Counted from the first letter of the stretch, positions 12,800 to 25,520 are shown. The stretch is 64,000 bases of DNA from Sclerotinia nivalis (GCA_029531795.1 JAPEIS010000005.1:2850001-2914000), one strand, 5' to 3'. Made by a program: numbers and translations. The notes: generated by a model from the letters alone, not told the origin.

Positions 12800-14040
12800 T
12801 TAGAGCTAGCTTTATATTCTCCTTTGCAATTAGTGTATTTGATCACTAAATGCTAACAAGGTTTGCCTTTAACTTGATAAATTAAACAAAAATGACCAGC
12901 TGTAACATAATTATTACTACAAAGTCCACAAGCTGAAGGTTTTTTGCAATATGATTCGTTATAGCCGAATCCTTAACATTTATTGCATTGAGAGGAAAGG
13001 ATGAAAGGATAGAATCTTTCAACTCTGACACTAATACCAGCGATATAAAGTCTTTTTCGAATAGCTAATTCTGCTTTCTTTTGTATAACAAACGCAATCA
13101 CAATTGCTCCTTTTTGTTGAGTAGCTCTTTTAGAAGCATTAATGAACCAATAAGGAGTGCTCATTATAATAAGCCCTGAATTGAAGGTTTTAATTTCGTC
13201 TTTAATCAAATCCATTCCTTTTGGACCAGAGAATTCCTTGATTGGGATTTTGTGTATAATCACTTTGTGCTATGGTTTGTCGATTTGAAGTCTTTCTGAT
13301 TCGAGGATACGATTCCAGACCTCTTTTTTTTCAATAAGGAATTGTACATTGAAGGAGCTATTAGTAGTTAGAATGATATTGTTGCTTCTAATTGTAGTAA
13401 TGGCCGAGATAACTGAACCATTGATGCCAGCCTTTTTGAAGGCTTCGTTGATCTTGTTTCTTGTATATAATGGTATAAAAGAATTGAATTGATGAAAAAA
13501 TGGATTGATAAGGATTAATCGTTTGCTAGGAATATCATTCTTTTGCTTTACAGACTTTTGTTTTATAGAGTTCCCTTTGGAAACTACTTTCTATTCCCCT
13601 ACTGATTTGGTAACAATAATATAACTTGCTTTGTTAATTGGTGAAGCGTTTGTTGAAGGAGTAATTGATTGATTAGAAAGATTGAAAAGATGATTGGCTT
13701 GATTTTCAATCCTTTTGGTAGCCTTTTCGAGATAGGAGATTTGTAATGTGATAATATTCGAAGCTCTTATCAATTTTCCTTTTTCGAGGTATTCACGAAA
13801 TATTTCGATTAGATCTAGGATCTTCGATTGTTCTTCGGTTTCCTTTTCCAAAGAGGCAGCTAGAATAAGAAGATCTCTAGCTTTTTGGATAGCTTCTTTT
13901 GGTTTTGTGGAGTTAGATTCTGATTGACTAAATTGCCTGATTCCAGAATTGATTGATTGTCGACGACGTTTGTTATTGATTTTAAAAGGAATCGATCTAT
14001 CAGGGAATCGGAATGGATCATCTGAATTGAGAATATCCAA
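12800..14040 (-). pseudogene. LINE A ORF1 (gag-like, zinc-knuckle region), broken
   Basis: The first part (13591-14040) is an open stretch of about 149 codons, rich in Lys, Ser and Glu, with a helix-prone segment (KARDLLILAASLEKETEEQ). The downstream part contains Cys-rich residues reading CNKC, then C..., then CGLC, around 12975-12850, interrupted by stops. This resembles the CCHC knuckles at the end of LINE gag proteins, which bind element RNA. Frameshifts and stops prevent a single product. Confidence 0.7.
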
Positions 14041-14491
14041 TTGGTTTTACGAATTGAAAGATTGGGCTGGGGTAGGACTCAAGGGATTGGGTGATCTTTG
14101 TATTGTGAAGGGGTTTCTGGATGGGGGGATTGGGTCAATAATGAAAGGGCTGGATATTGGAGAGCCTAGCATCACTATTACTCGTGGGGGAGTAGGTTCA
14201 GGAGATGATCCAAGGGATCCTTCCATCGGAGAGTCCATTATTGGACTTGATAAATCTATCAAAGCCTTATACATTCAAATAAGGGGAAAAGTTGAAGGAA
14301 GTTGGAAAGAGTTTTTACGCGAATTTTCGTGTAAGTTTTGTGTTTTGAGCGACGACGACAGTATCACAACAACTACTGAGCCGATTCACTTGGGAACAAT
14401 TGGAATGAATTTTGGGAGTATTTCTTTATTAAATAAAGGGAAGAACTGGTTGTATTTCGAAGAAATTTTGTTCTTCGAAATTTGTTGTGGT

Positions 14492-14505
14492 GCGAATTTT
14501 TCGAT
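14492..14505. repeat. target-site duplication, right copy (LINE A)
   Basis: Second copy of GCGAATTTTTCGAT, identical to 8454-8467. It marks the 5' end of the minus-strand LINE. Confidence 0.85.
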
Positions 14506-17500
14506 GTCATTACCGTTTTGTCCAAATCAGAGTTTGCGAGTGCGGACAGGCATTGCGAGGAGAAGACCCCTTTCATAATATTGTGCAAGGGTTTATGTAT
14601 ACGCTTTGGGAGCCCTTTCGCTTCGTAGAATGTGGTTTCTTCCGCAGAAGATGAGTAGTTCGATGGAGGCGGAGTATTGCTAAGGTGGCTTGCTAATGGA
14701 TAGGGTAAAGACACGCGGAGTACCTTTTGCAGAAACTTGGGAGATCGAAATATGCATGGAATGGGTGACTTGGGGTGGTATGAATCGTATGACGAGTATG
14801 TTTATACGATATGATAAGTAGAAGAGGTAATGACAGCTTAGTGGTGCGGCTCAGGTTTATGATGATTTAGACTTCAAGTAAGAAACGAAAATCTGAGGAT
14901 ATCACGTTCTTTGAATATAGGCAAGAATTTTATTGTGTTGCTAGCTTTGGATTGCAGAGCAGATTAGTTACTTGCAGGTCGTTTCGAAGTTGAGTTCAAG
15001 GGATGAATTCAGAATGCAACAAGATTTGGCTTTGATGATTGGAGAGGAGAGTAATTGTGGTTTGGCGAAATTACTGTTAGAAAGAGAAGACTTTGGGCAC
15101 AGTTTTGCAGATACTCACTGGATATGAAGCCTAGGGAACGGATTATCCCAAATATGGTTGTACAGAAATCTATTGCCTTAATCATGGCTTTGGAATAAAG
15201 ATTTGATTTTGTATGGTTGTTGCAAGCGTAGTATATGCAAATAGTGTTAATGTCTACTGCACTCGAAATTGAAGATGTCTCTAAAAACCTACCCAAGTCA
15301 TGAAATTTTTTTTTCCAATCACTCAGTAAATGATGAGACTTGAAAGGCGGCATTACATTCAGAAATGAACAAAACAAATTCACAAATCACTGCGCGACTT
15401 GAGCATGGATGATTTCTATGATGTTGTAATTCTTAAAAATGAATCAAAATCTCCGGACCTGACCATTTCAATATTGTCAGCCTGCAATATCCTCATCTGA
15501 AATTACTAATTCATGCGAAATATCAAATGATTTTCCTGTGGCATAACACTAAACACCGGGTGGTACTGCAGCGCCATACGCTCTCTGTTCCCTTCTTTAT
15601 ATATACAATTCCATAACATTACTTGGCCATCGTCTAAGATACTGTAATAGTAGGTCCATGTAAGCGTCTTTGCAATCACTGCCTAAAAGAAGTTGAGATG
15701 GAGGCTCATGGCTCTTGTACAGCTGCTATATACTTAGTCGCAGGAGACATGTAGCGTAAGAAGTGGGAAATGATTGTATAACACTAGTGCTTTACCGTCT
15801 TTCACAACCGAAGCTTTGGAGTATCGAGAGTTCTACTTGAAACAAGGATTAAGGAAGTTGAAGGGTGTGATCAAGGATAACTATCTTAGGTATACGAAAC
15901 AGTCACGTTATTTCCTGTTTCTCACTCACCACCTCATTCATCGAGAGAGATTACGCTTTATCAGGCCTTGGGACTAAGTTCATAAGGCGATGCCGCTAAG
16001 TGTTATGGTCTAGATAAGTATCAGGGTAATTTGTTGATGTTTGGAGAGTAATGCATCACTCTTCATCTAACTACCGCTCAGCCACTATTTCTGACTACCA
16101 ACATCGTCAATTTCGACTCTAGAGTTAGTATTCTGGGCCTAATTCGATATAATTATGTGCCAAATTGATATTCCGAGCTGAGAAGGTAGGAGAAAACCGT
16201 GCATCTCCTAAGCGAGTATGGAGTATGTATGTAAGCTCACACTAACCAAACCTACCTGACGTTGTTGTGAGAATTCCTAATAAGTTATTAAATCACTTAA
16301 TAATATTTACCGAACCAATGGTTATATGATCACGTGATATATTAATAATATGATTTCATATTATTAAATTTTATTATTATATAAAATTTCGATTATATAT
16401 CATATCAGAATGATTTATAATGGAATAGAATGAAATGGAAGCATATAGAATTTTCTTATTCTCAGATTGAATACTATTGGTTATTATTTCCTTTTATTAT
16501 ATAAAATGATTCTATAAGATTCGATTTAAATCAATCTTATTTATAATCATAGAATAGTGTAGAATCTCATTAAAATCTATAAATACGAAGATCTTCTTCA
16601 AAGAATTCTTCGAAAAAGCAAGCAGATAAAAATTAATATTCAATATATATATAATTCTGACTTCAATATTCTATTGTTCATATATTCGATCACTCCTAAG
16701 CTAAATACGACTAAGTCTTCCACTATTATAATAAATAATATTATAGTATTATTATTATATTATTTATTATTATCCGATCAACCTCCTCCGAGAGTTGTAA
16801 TACCTGCCTAAATCTACTCTTAACCCACTTTAACCCCATGATAGTTTCACATCGGCAGATCCGCTTTTGAGCAAGATCTCGCTTCGCTGACTTTAAGCAC
16901 AGCTCAGATTATGACATGACTACAGAGCTACCCGTAAACCTATTAGCAGAGCCATTTTCATCCAATTTGAGTTTGCAACGAGGAAATTGGAAATTGGGGC
17001 GCTGATGATTCACCAAGCAAGATTGGCAATATGGCAACTATTCCGTAGCGCCATGCATATCAAATATAACGCTAATTGTTTAAACGGCTTAGCGAACCCA
17101 GTAGGGGCACAGTATCCAATCCGATGACGATTTGAAGTTATGGATTTTCCACACCGGAATTTTGCATCAGCAACCGACATGACCATACCATTAGATTTAG
17201 ACAGCTCGCCCAAATCCCAAAGCCTCAGTTTAATGATTCGGCATTACTGTTATTTACAATAATATCACGAAAAAAGTTCCAATCACTGCATGCGATGTGC
17301 AATGTACGATTGTTACACATAAGCGAGGGGGTGGAAGACAAGGTTCGTGCGAGGTAATGCGGCGGATGATGTCGGTGAAGAGGATGCCCATGGTTGAGGA
17401 TATTGATGGATTGGTGTTGAGGGGGAGAGAAAAGGAAAAAAAGCATATATGCAGTGAGTAGAGAGTGTTGCCTTGCTCGTGCCACTTTCCTGCATATTGC

Positions 17501-18455
17501 ACGTTTTTTCCCCTTTTAAATATGAGATTAAGTTTTTAAAATGTATATTTGGGCCATGGTAAAGACGTGCCCAGGGTCTATTTGAAACAACCTCAGTCAA
17601 AGAATCATTATTTTGGCGCTTAGACTAAACGACACACACTTTATTGGTAGACAATGAAATTCATAATCTAGTGGTATGAAAATGAAGAACCTCTACTCGA
17701 ACAGATCTAGGTTAAAAAAAACTTTCTCTTTTAGTAATACGTGTTAGTATATGCTAGTCTATGATTCTATACGGTAGCCTATCAGAATCTTACTTCACTT
17801 CATATCAAATACATCTTTGGTGCAAAACAAACTTAATCAATTAATAAATGTCTCCCATATATTTCCTAATCAAGGTCCACTAAACACTTTACTTCATACC
17901 TCGAGTAAACCATAAAGCGTATGTATACAATTCTAGATTGATAATGGTGCTATCTCCTTTTCATCTCCCCTCAAAATCCATACTTATTATTAGCATTGAC
18001 TTCATCAAGGCATTTCATCTCTTCTTATATATCCCATCATATCCTCTCTCAACTAACGTCACAAACACAAAACAAACACTAGGAAACATATAAGGGATGT
18101 CGGGATATTCATCACGTGAATTCACTAGCGTTGACGCTAGTGCCTCGATCGAGCTTTATATAGTTCGACGTTTCCATAGTTCTAGTTCTTTAGGCAAATC
18201 AATACAAGTAATACGAAACTAGTGTTGAAGCTTCACCCTCCCCATATACGTGCCTACCGACAAGGGAAAACATATAATAACTCAGTAAACTAATCTCTCC
18301 CCTAGCTAAAGGAAGACTATAACATGTGACTACGAAAAAAGCAATGAATAATGAGACTGTAAAACACATGGTAAGGAGTGGAATCCCATTCCATATTGGG
18401 AGTTGAAAAGTGAGAGATATTTGGGAATTGTGGGTTTGTTGAAGTTTACCTCCGA
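14506..18455. other. gene-poor intergenic region
   Basis: Almost 4 kb contain no supported gene. Short open frames (for example 15009-15383 minus, 17225-17600 minus) show no domain and overlap one another in different frames. The segment at about 16265-16800 is a distinct AT-rich relic listed separately. The rest looks like unique, non-coding sequence. Confidence 0.55.
16265..16800. mobile_element. AT-rich relic, possibly a solo LTR
   Basis: About 530 bases are far more AT-rich than their flanks and have sharp edges near TGTTGTGAGAATTCC (about 16263) and a CCTCCTCCGAGAGTTG end (about 16785). A TATAAATACGAAG promoter-like motif lies inside (about 16579). This composition and layout resemble a decayed Ty1/copia-type solo LTR. 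I could not identify a matching target duplication or a canonical CA end, so the call is tentative. Confidence 0.35.
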
Positions 18456-20055
18456 CTAAAGTGTGGAGCCCTCTCGCGCTTGCAGTACTTTTTGCGCGGT
18501 GACTTCCTGTCCTTTTTCACCATCTGCAGAAGCCTTTGACTCAGACTCAACAGTTTGCGTTACCCCTCCATCCCCTTTCTTCGCAGCTCCAGGCTCCGGC
18601 TCAACCTGCACAACTTTCACCACAGCATCCCAAACCCCCTTCCCTTCAACCACCAACTCCATCTCCGTTTCCATCTCCCAATCTTTATCAGTGAGAGGCC
18701 CTTCGCGGTGGCAAAGAAACCCCAATGACCACCCTTTGACCCGCTGTGGCGTCACGGTCCAATTGAACAGCGATCTGTAATGCGGGTAGCTGGACGCAGT
18801 GGGCATGTATTCGACGCTACCATTACAGCCTCGCTCTTCATATAACAACGTGGCTAATCTCGGTAGTTCCGGAGGACATGTAAGTGGAGTGACGATGCGG
18901 AGGAGGGAGGAAAGGTAGTGGGTATCTGAGGTGGATGAGAGACAGGTTGAGATGGGAATGTGGAAGATTTGTGGAATGAATGTGCGAGTTAGTTAGTGCG
19001 AGAGTCGCGTTGTGCAAATCAGCAGATATTTGGTGTGCTGTGGGGGCTGCAATACTTTTACGGAGTAATTTTAAGGCGACCGTTTCTTCCTTTCCATCTC
19101 GAACTATTAGTTCCTGTGCTGCGCCTATCACTGGATTTCTATTCTCTACTACGTAGTCATAGTCGGAACATGTAAACAAAATGGACCACTCCTCGAAATC
19201 TTCAGTAGAATCAAAAAGCGTTGCGTTCATTCCAACCCCATTAGAGAGGACATGTTTACCACGACATTCTCGCTGTGTGAAAAGATGCATGTATGCCTTT
19301 TGATGTGCAGGGCATTTAAGCGGACGGATGAGACGGATAGCATTGGCGTATTCGCGAGTAGAGGACCAAAGACACAGTGTCGCAGGGAGCCTATTCACTT
19401 GTGGGCCGAGGACCCCAAGCGAGGGAGGGTTGAAGGCAAGACCCGCTTCATCGTGATTGATGATCGGGAACACCATAGTTCGCATGCGGTCGTTGTTCAG
19501 GACATGCAAACCTCTTGGTTCTTGGAGACTAGAAGATGCCTCGCTTTCGGAGCCAGCACATTTGAACATGAGGGATCATCTTTCTATTAGTACCTTACTG
19601 TCTTTTTCATATAGCCAGATACCGTTAGGTCCATTCCTGTAGGATTCGATAATGAGAGGATTTATGTTGCGACAGTGAGAAGTACTGAAGAGCAGGGTGT
19701 AGGGCTTCTGGCCATCAGGACAGACGGGATTATTTATGATGTTCAAATCTGAATTCTCGTAGACGTTGAGACAGATTAAGACGGGGAGCGTGATATTATG
19801 ATGGAAGGGTAAGGATTGCACTTAAAGAAGGGCTTGAATTGGCTCTTCGGGTTGTTTTGAAATAGCTACTTGATTTTCATTGCTAATATCCGTATCGATC
19901 GTGCTAAGCAGCCTTTCATGAGTGTGAGTTTCGTGAGTGATATTAGTAGTCGCGGCATGCGTAGATAATGGCGCGTCTAGGGTTGGTAGAGCAAGGCCGG
20001 TCCTACTGAGGCAAGTGGGTGTAAAAGTTACGACAGTAAATGATAGAGACCGCAT
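18456..20055 (-). pseudogene. decayed gene with three tandem Cys-bounded repeats, unknown family
   Basis: I do not recognise the family. The minus-strand frame from ATG 20055 continues to 18838 with two in-frame stops (TAA 19822-19824 and TGA 19576-19578), then shifts by one base and ends at 18456. The whole span is 1600 nt, one base more than 533 codons, so a single one-base insertion (near 18970) explains the shift. Three copies of one domain are visible: CPDGQKPYTLLFSTSHCR, CPAHQKAYMHLFTQRECR and CPPELPRLATLLYEERGC. Each is followed about 35-45 residues later by a W-S-[ILM]-x-F-x-C motif (EEWSILFTC, KGWSLGFLC). In the first repeat the Trp position is the TGA stop, consistent with TGG to TGA. 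Each repeat is preceded by an LP...CL-like strand. The C-terminus is acidic and Ala/Glu-rich. The N-terminus is weakly hydrophobic, so secretion is possible but uncertain. Confidence 0.6.
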
Positions 20056-21333
20056 GTTTAATCAAGTGATGAATTGATGTTTCAGAAAATGAAAATAAAA
20101 GAATAATTGAAGTTCAAACAGTCACAACTTAAAAAAATGCATCATAGTACTTGAGCATAAGCATTCGGACTGTGCCGCAAAGTTGCCTAAACTGACCCAC
20201 TCGGAGGTAAGCCAAAACGGCATAGGACGCCGAATGTAACCTCATGATAATGGCGGAATCGTGAAAATGTTGGCTCGTAAGGTGCTTAGACACATCAATG
20301 GCTAGGAGGACTGGTGTGTGAGGAAATGGTACCGCATGGTCTCAGAACTTCAGATCATTACTTATGGCTATCTTTGCTTAATTGGATCATATACGTGCGT
20401 ATCAATGTTAGCCAGGTGGTTATCCTCCTTATCCTCACCACCTGTCGATTCCAATTCAAGCTAGGTCTTTTCCAATTTCGTCGTTGGAAGAGCTTTTGTT
20501 TTTGGCGTTTCTACCGAAGTTGTACTCTAGGTGTCGATTGTTCAACCTTCCCAACGGATTGGATATATAGCCAAACGCACAAGAGATTGGATATTTCTGG
20601 ACATCTATCATCTGCCATGAATAAGTAGACTTGCGCAGGCTTTCCGAACTGTCCAGATTGAATAAGTCCCTTCTTACAAACCAGCATTTTAAGATCGCAT
20701 ACCTGATGAATAAGGATCTCGAAGTTGCTCAACAAGATAACGTTTCTGTAAACCCAAACTTCCCGGAGCATACCTCGAAGTCATATACCGGATTGCCTAA
20801 GAGCATTTAGCGAAGATCTCTTTCTCTACCTCCAGAATCCCATTTACCAGAGTCGCAAGTAGGTTGATATAAGCCTTGGCCACATCTACAGATATACAGT
20901 CTACATGGGCAAAAGTTCAAACTTTGTGTGTGACAAGGCAGTGCAGACTGAGTGTCAATCCTTTTCAGTCTATGGTCATATGTGTGAAAGTCTGGGCTAT
21001 CAGGAATAATATTGATTTATTTTGAAGGATGGTGGAGAGCCAAGTTCTGTACTTGATGCCTAGGAAAAGCTTCGCGATTTCCCACGGTTAGATCTGGAGA
21101 AGATTCTTCCGGCTGATGGATTTTGCGTTATCTTTTATGCTAGCCAAACATAGAAGGTGATGAGTTGTATTCTGCAGTGTTGTAAAGATTATGTATTTAA
21201 GAGACGGGGTGGATTGTTAGACTAATAGTTGGTCCTGTTTCTGCTATAAGTTTCGAGCCTTCGACCGACTTAATTCTGGCATTTTGATGGCCACGGTTTC
21301 GAACACCTGGACATCGTTAATTCTAACCAAACA
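20056..21333. other. intergenic region
   Basis: About 1.3 kb hold no supported gene. Overlapping short frames at 20314-20628 (+) and 20511-20771 (-) have no recognisable features. The last 150 bases probably carry the P450 promoter. Confidence 0.55.
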
Positions 21334-22979
21334 ATGGCCAATTCATTATTTACCTTGTTCCTGTCGAGCATTGTGCTTTCATCAATTTACTGGTTGTGGA
21401 TAAAAGCGCTAGCTTGGTCTGCCAGAAACAAAACAGGATGTTGTTCTTCCCCAGTCAAATACAAACATCTCGATCCATTCCTGGGATTTGACCTCCCAAC
21501 GAAGAAAATGAAATACACAAAAGCCGGAAATTTACTGGCTCTAGACGATGAATTATTCGCAAAATATGGAAAGACATTGCATACACTGTTTTTCGGTAGA
21601 AATCATTGGATGACTATGGATACTTTAGTTATACAAACCGTCGCCGCTACTGAAGCTGATAAGTTCGGGAGCGCGCCTTCAAACCGCAAGCCTGCTGGGC
21701 CATTGCTAGGCGATGGTGCTTTCACTACCGATGGGCATATATGGAGGAGATCTCGAGAACTTCTCCAACCCGTCTTCAGTCGGTCACAAGTTTCGCAATT
21801 ATCAGGGTTAAAATCTCACATGGAACGCTTCCTCGAACGTATTCCTCGCGACGGTTCCACGATTGACATTCAACCTCTCGCCCAAGGGCTTTTCTCAGAT
21901 AGTTCTATGGAGTTTATTTTCGGCAAGCCTTCTGGTACTCTTTCACCGTCCGAAGAGTGAGTGTACCCATCATAGTCACCTGTTTTGGTTGAAAATCCGT
22001 TTACAAGGACTAGAACTGCCGAAGCCAAACAATTCTCTGAAGATTTTGACGAGGGTCTCCGAGGAATGCGAAATAACTACATGACAGACAAAGATTTCAT
22101 GGCTTGTTGGACCTGACAAGAAATGGCTTGCTCAATGCGCCAAAATACATGTTACCTTGGAAGGTTATATCGACGAAGAGATTGAGCTCCAAAAGCAGTC
22201 AAAATTGCTGGGCCGTTCAACCGAAACCACTGATGAGCCACCGGCCTACAAGCATATTCTTCTCAAAGAGCTTGTTAAAAAGTACCTGGACAACAAGACC
22301 CTCATTCGAAATGAACTTATGAATGTCTTCTTCGCGGCGAGAGATTCTGTTGGAACGGTAACTTCCAGCATGCTGTTTCTTCTCGCAAGAAGCCCAGAAA
22401 GTTGGGAGAAACTGAGGAAAGAAGTTGCTGCTATCCCACCGGAGCAAGAGTTAACTTTTGAGTTTCTCAAGTCTTTGAAATATGTGCAGGCTGTGATCGA
22501 CGAGAGTGAGTTGATAGGGCTGTGCCTTGTAGTGATCTTCAACTAACATACACACAGCACTTCGACTTATACACCCTGTCGACCAAGCTTGGAGGACATG
22601 CCTATCCACTTGTATCCTCCCTCGTGGTGGTGGCAAGTGGGGGAACGACCCTATTTTACTACAACCAGGCGATCAAATCGAGCTAATATATGGTTGCATG
22701 CATAAAGACAAAGATATTTGGGGCGAGGATGCATCCAAGTTCAATTCGGACAGAATGGTCAGGTTTAAACACAGTTGGAAGTTTATTCCGTTTTCTGGAG
22801 GGCGTCGCACTTGTCCTGCTCAGCAGAACGCATACACTGACATGGCATTCTTCCTGGTGAGGATGGTACAAGAATTTAAGACGATTCAAAATCGGGATGA
22901 TTGCTTTGAGTATGTGGAAGAGTATGTTATGACCAAATCGAGCCGGAATGGTGTCGGGGTTGCATTCTCTGTCAATTAA
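21334..22979 (+). pseudogene. CYP52-like cytochrome P450 with a one-base frameshift
   Basis: This is a membrane-anchored P450 monooxygenase resembling the CYP52/CYP539 group, whose known members hydroxylate alkanes and fatty acids. Exons are 21334-21956, 22008-22505 and 22558-22979. The N-terminal helix (residues 4-25, FTLFLSSIVLSSIYWLWI) anchors it to the ER. A DGHIWRRSRELLQPVF C-helix follows. The I-helix reads FFAARDSVGTVTSS, the K-helix ExxR is formed across the second intron (E-T-L-R-L), and the heme loop is PFSGGRRTCPAQQ with Cys present. The exons sum to 1543 nt, one base too many. Near 22088-22093 an extra base (A in the run of three) separates RGMRNNYMTD from KISWLVGPDKKWLAQCAK. The gene is thus either a recent pseudogene or carries an assembly error. 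The residue two after the heme Cys is Ala where Gly is usual. Confidence 0.8.
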
Positions 22980-23400
22980 GAAACTTGGGCACTGGGTGAA
23001 TGGGTTATGTATGTGTAATGTTGTCGCTTATTAAGCTCAATTTAGCACCTCAATTCTGAAATTCAGGGTCTCTGATACGCTAAAGAAACGCGCTGCTGTA
23101 AGCTCCGAAGTTCCGTGATCATCAACATGGGGGAGAATGGGATGGGATAGGATCATCAAAGGGGCCGAGGAACCAAAATGTAAAAATAAATTCATATATC
23201 TGTCTGAATACATTAAGAACCCCACAGCTTGAATTGAACCCCTAATTACGATTGATATTCATGTTATGAATTGTTGATATATCAGTCTTTCCTTAATTTC
23301 TTGTATAAATTCGAACTTCTATTCACTCACTCACTTACACACCCTTTTCTATACCTCGTTCCCTACCGCTAGAACTCTCGACTCATGATATGATTGAGCA
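22980..23400. other. intergenic region, P450 to GUP1
   Basis: About 420 bases hold no gene. The last 120 bases are pyrimidine-rich (TTCACTCACTCACTTACACA) and are the likely core promoter and leader of GUP1. Confidence 0.6.
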
Positions 23401-25520
23401 ATGAGTGTCTTCTCATTTGTGCGGAGCATTTATGCTCTAGATACCATCGATACACGCTTCACGAATCCTTCCTCGACTCCATATCAAATAGATCCTGCTG
23501 CTGCGAAGTCAAAACGGGATGATTCAAAACCGGGCGAAGGAGTACGGACAGACAGCAATGGCAGACCATTTGCTCAACCATCGAGATGGAATACCTGGGA
23601 GTTTTATTTTTATTACCTCATCTTTTTGACGGTTGTGCCATATATGTTTTGGATCGCCTATGATGTATCTAGACGTCAGTATAGAACTTACTTGTGAAAA
23701 ATACAATCTGACAGAAATCCAGCGTCCGACCCCAACTACCATAAATACAAGCACCTTCTTTCCGATGGTTGGATCCCCGGGCGCAAGATTGTATGTGAAT
23801 ATATGAAAAAGACGGAAAGACGGATTGACAGATGCTAATCCGATGTAGGATATTTCGGATGCACAGTATTATAATTTTCGGACCAATGTACCATACCTTG
23901 CGATTCTCGTCGTTTTCCACCCTATCCTTAGACGCATTTATGAATATCTCAAACCTATCTCTACACGAGTAGGATCACCGAAACTGAACGGCAATAATAC
24001 ATACATATCTGTGGCGGAAGGTAATGCGAGGCTTGAGCAACGAGTTAGATTCGATTTCATTTTCGCATTCATATACCTCTTGGCTTTGCATGGCTTTTCG
24101 GCCTTCAAAGTCAGCATGATAGTCTACACAAACTACTGTCTAGCGACCCGACTCCCTCGAAAGTTTGTTCCTGTAGCAACATGGGTTTTCAATATCGGGA
24201 TATTGTTCGCAAACGAGCTCTCAGACGGATACAGGTTTACATCAGTAGCACAATATGTGTCCCCTAAGAACGGAGCTGGTTTTCGAAATGGAGCTTCGTT
24301 GCATAGCTGGGCAGAGTGGATGGATAGCTATTCGGGTATAATTCCTCGATGGGAGATTTTGTTTAATCTTACTGTCTTGAGGTTGATCAGTTTCAATCTG
24401 GATTATTACTGGAGTCTAGAGAAAGGAGCTGGAAGTGCATTAGAGGTAGGCCATAAGCAAAGAGTCGTATGCTCTCATCTAATACTAATACGCAAAAGAA
24501 GAAACAACTCGACCCTGCCAATCTTTCCGAACGAGATCGCGTTTCAATACCTGCGTCGGACAAGGATTACAATTACCGAAACTACTTCGCATATGCGATT
24601 TATGCCCCTTTATATTTAGCGGGACCGATCTTCACATTCAATGATTACGTTAATCAGTCGAAATATCGCCCTGCTAGCATAGACAGTAAACGGACCTTTA
24701 AGTACGGTATTCGTTTCCTGCTTTGTCTGTTGGCAATCGAACTCCTCCTACATTTCGACTATTGCGTGGCAATCTCTAAAGGCAATCCTAACTGGTCTGA
24801 TTACACTCCAGCTCAACTAAGTTTACTATCATACTTCAATCTCCATGTTTTGTGGCTGAAGCTTCTTTTACCTTGGCGATTCTTTAGACTTTGGTCCCTT
24901 ATTGATGGAATTGATCCCCCTGAGAACATGCTTCGCTGCCTTTCCGATAATCCATCTACTGTTCAATTTTGGCGAAGCTGGCATCGCAGTTATAACCGCT
25001 GGATCATCCGCTACATTTATATTCCCATGGGGGGTTCATCTTCACGGAATTGGAAAGCACAGCTTCGATCGATTGTTAATTATCTCGTAGTTTTCACATT
25101 TGTAGCACTTTGGCATGATATAAGCCTCAACTTGCTTGTATGGGGTTGGCTAATCGTTTTCTTTATGTTACCGGAAGTTATTGCTGGCATGCTCTTCCCA
25201 CGAAAGAAATGGCTCAATGATCTTACATACTACAGAGTCCTCTGTGGTATTGGTGCTGTGGCGAATTTGATGTTTATGATGATAGCGAACTTGGTGGGGT
25301 TTGCTGTTGGAGTGGATGGATTGAAAAGCATTATTTCAGGCATTTTTAGGGACTTTTCGGGTATGTTTTACTCAGAAGTGACAAAGAGTATACAGACTAA
25401 TCTCAATAAATAGGGATCGTTTTCCTGATTACAGCCTGGGGGGCACTTTTCGTAGGTTGTCAGGTTATGTTTGAAGTGAGGGAGAGTGAACATAGAAAAG
25501 GCATTTTCCTTAGATGTTAG
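23401..25520 (+). CDS. GUP1: Gup1-like membrane-bound O-acyltransferase (MBOAT)
   Basis: A multi-spanning ER membrane protein of the MBOAT family. Yeast Gup1 remodels GPI-anchor lipids and affects membrane and wall integrity and glycerol uptake. I resolve five exons: 23401-23674, 23723-23790, 23849-24445, 24499-25360 and 25414-25520. They total 1908 nt, or 635 aa, the usual family length. The junctions restore conserved blocks: RPSDPNYHKYKHLLSDGWIPGRK, then ISDAQYYNFR, then EKKQLDPANLSERDRVS. The MBOAT core includes PSTVQFWRSWHRSYNRW and the catalytic-His segment FTFVALWHDISLNLL. The last exon encodes the conserved C-terminus (QVMFEVRESEHRKGIFLRC). The N-terminus FSFVRSIYALDTIDTRFT is typical of Gup1. 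All introns are short GT..AG and no lesion is visible. Confidence 0.94.

Larger units (their letters stand above)
8468..14491 (-). mobile_element. LINE (Tad1-like non-LTR retrotransposon), nearly full length, decayed
   Basis: A 6.0-kb non-LTR retrotransposon lies on the minus strand. Read on the minus strand it has, in order, a gag-like ORF1 with Cys-rich knuckles (about 14040-12800), an apurinic-type endonuclease (12796-11756), a reverse transcriptase (about 11715-10130) and an RNase H domain (about 10130-9300). A 3' region follows and ends in a tandem AATC tail, seen as GATT repeats at 8468-8490 on the plus strand. This domain order is that of the Tad1/I group of LINEs common in ascomycetes. 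Perfect 14-bp duplications at both ends indicate a complete insertion. All reading frames are broken by stops, many explainable by CAA/CAG/CGA to TAA/TAG/TGA changes, and the element is AT-rich. Both fit repeat-induced point mutation. It is probably dead. Confidence 0.9.
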
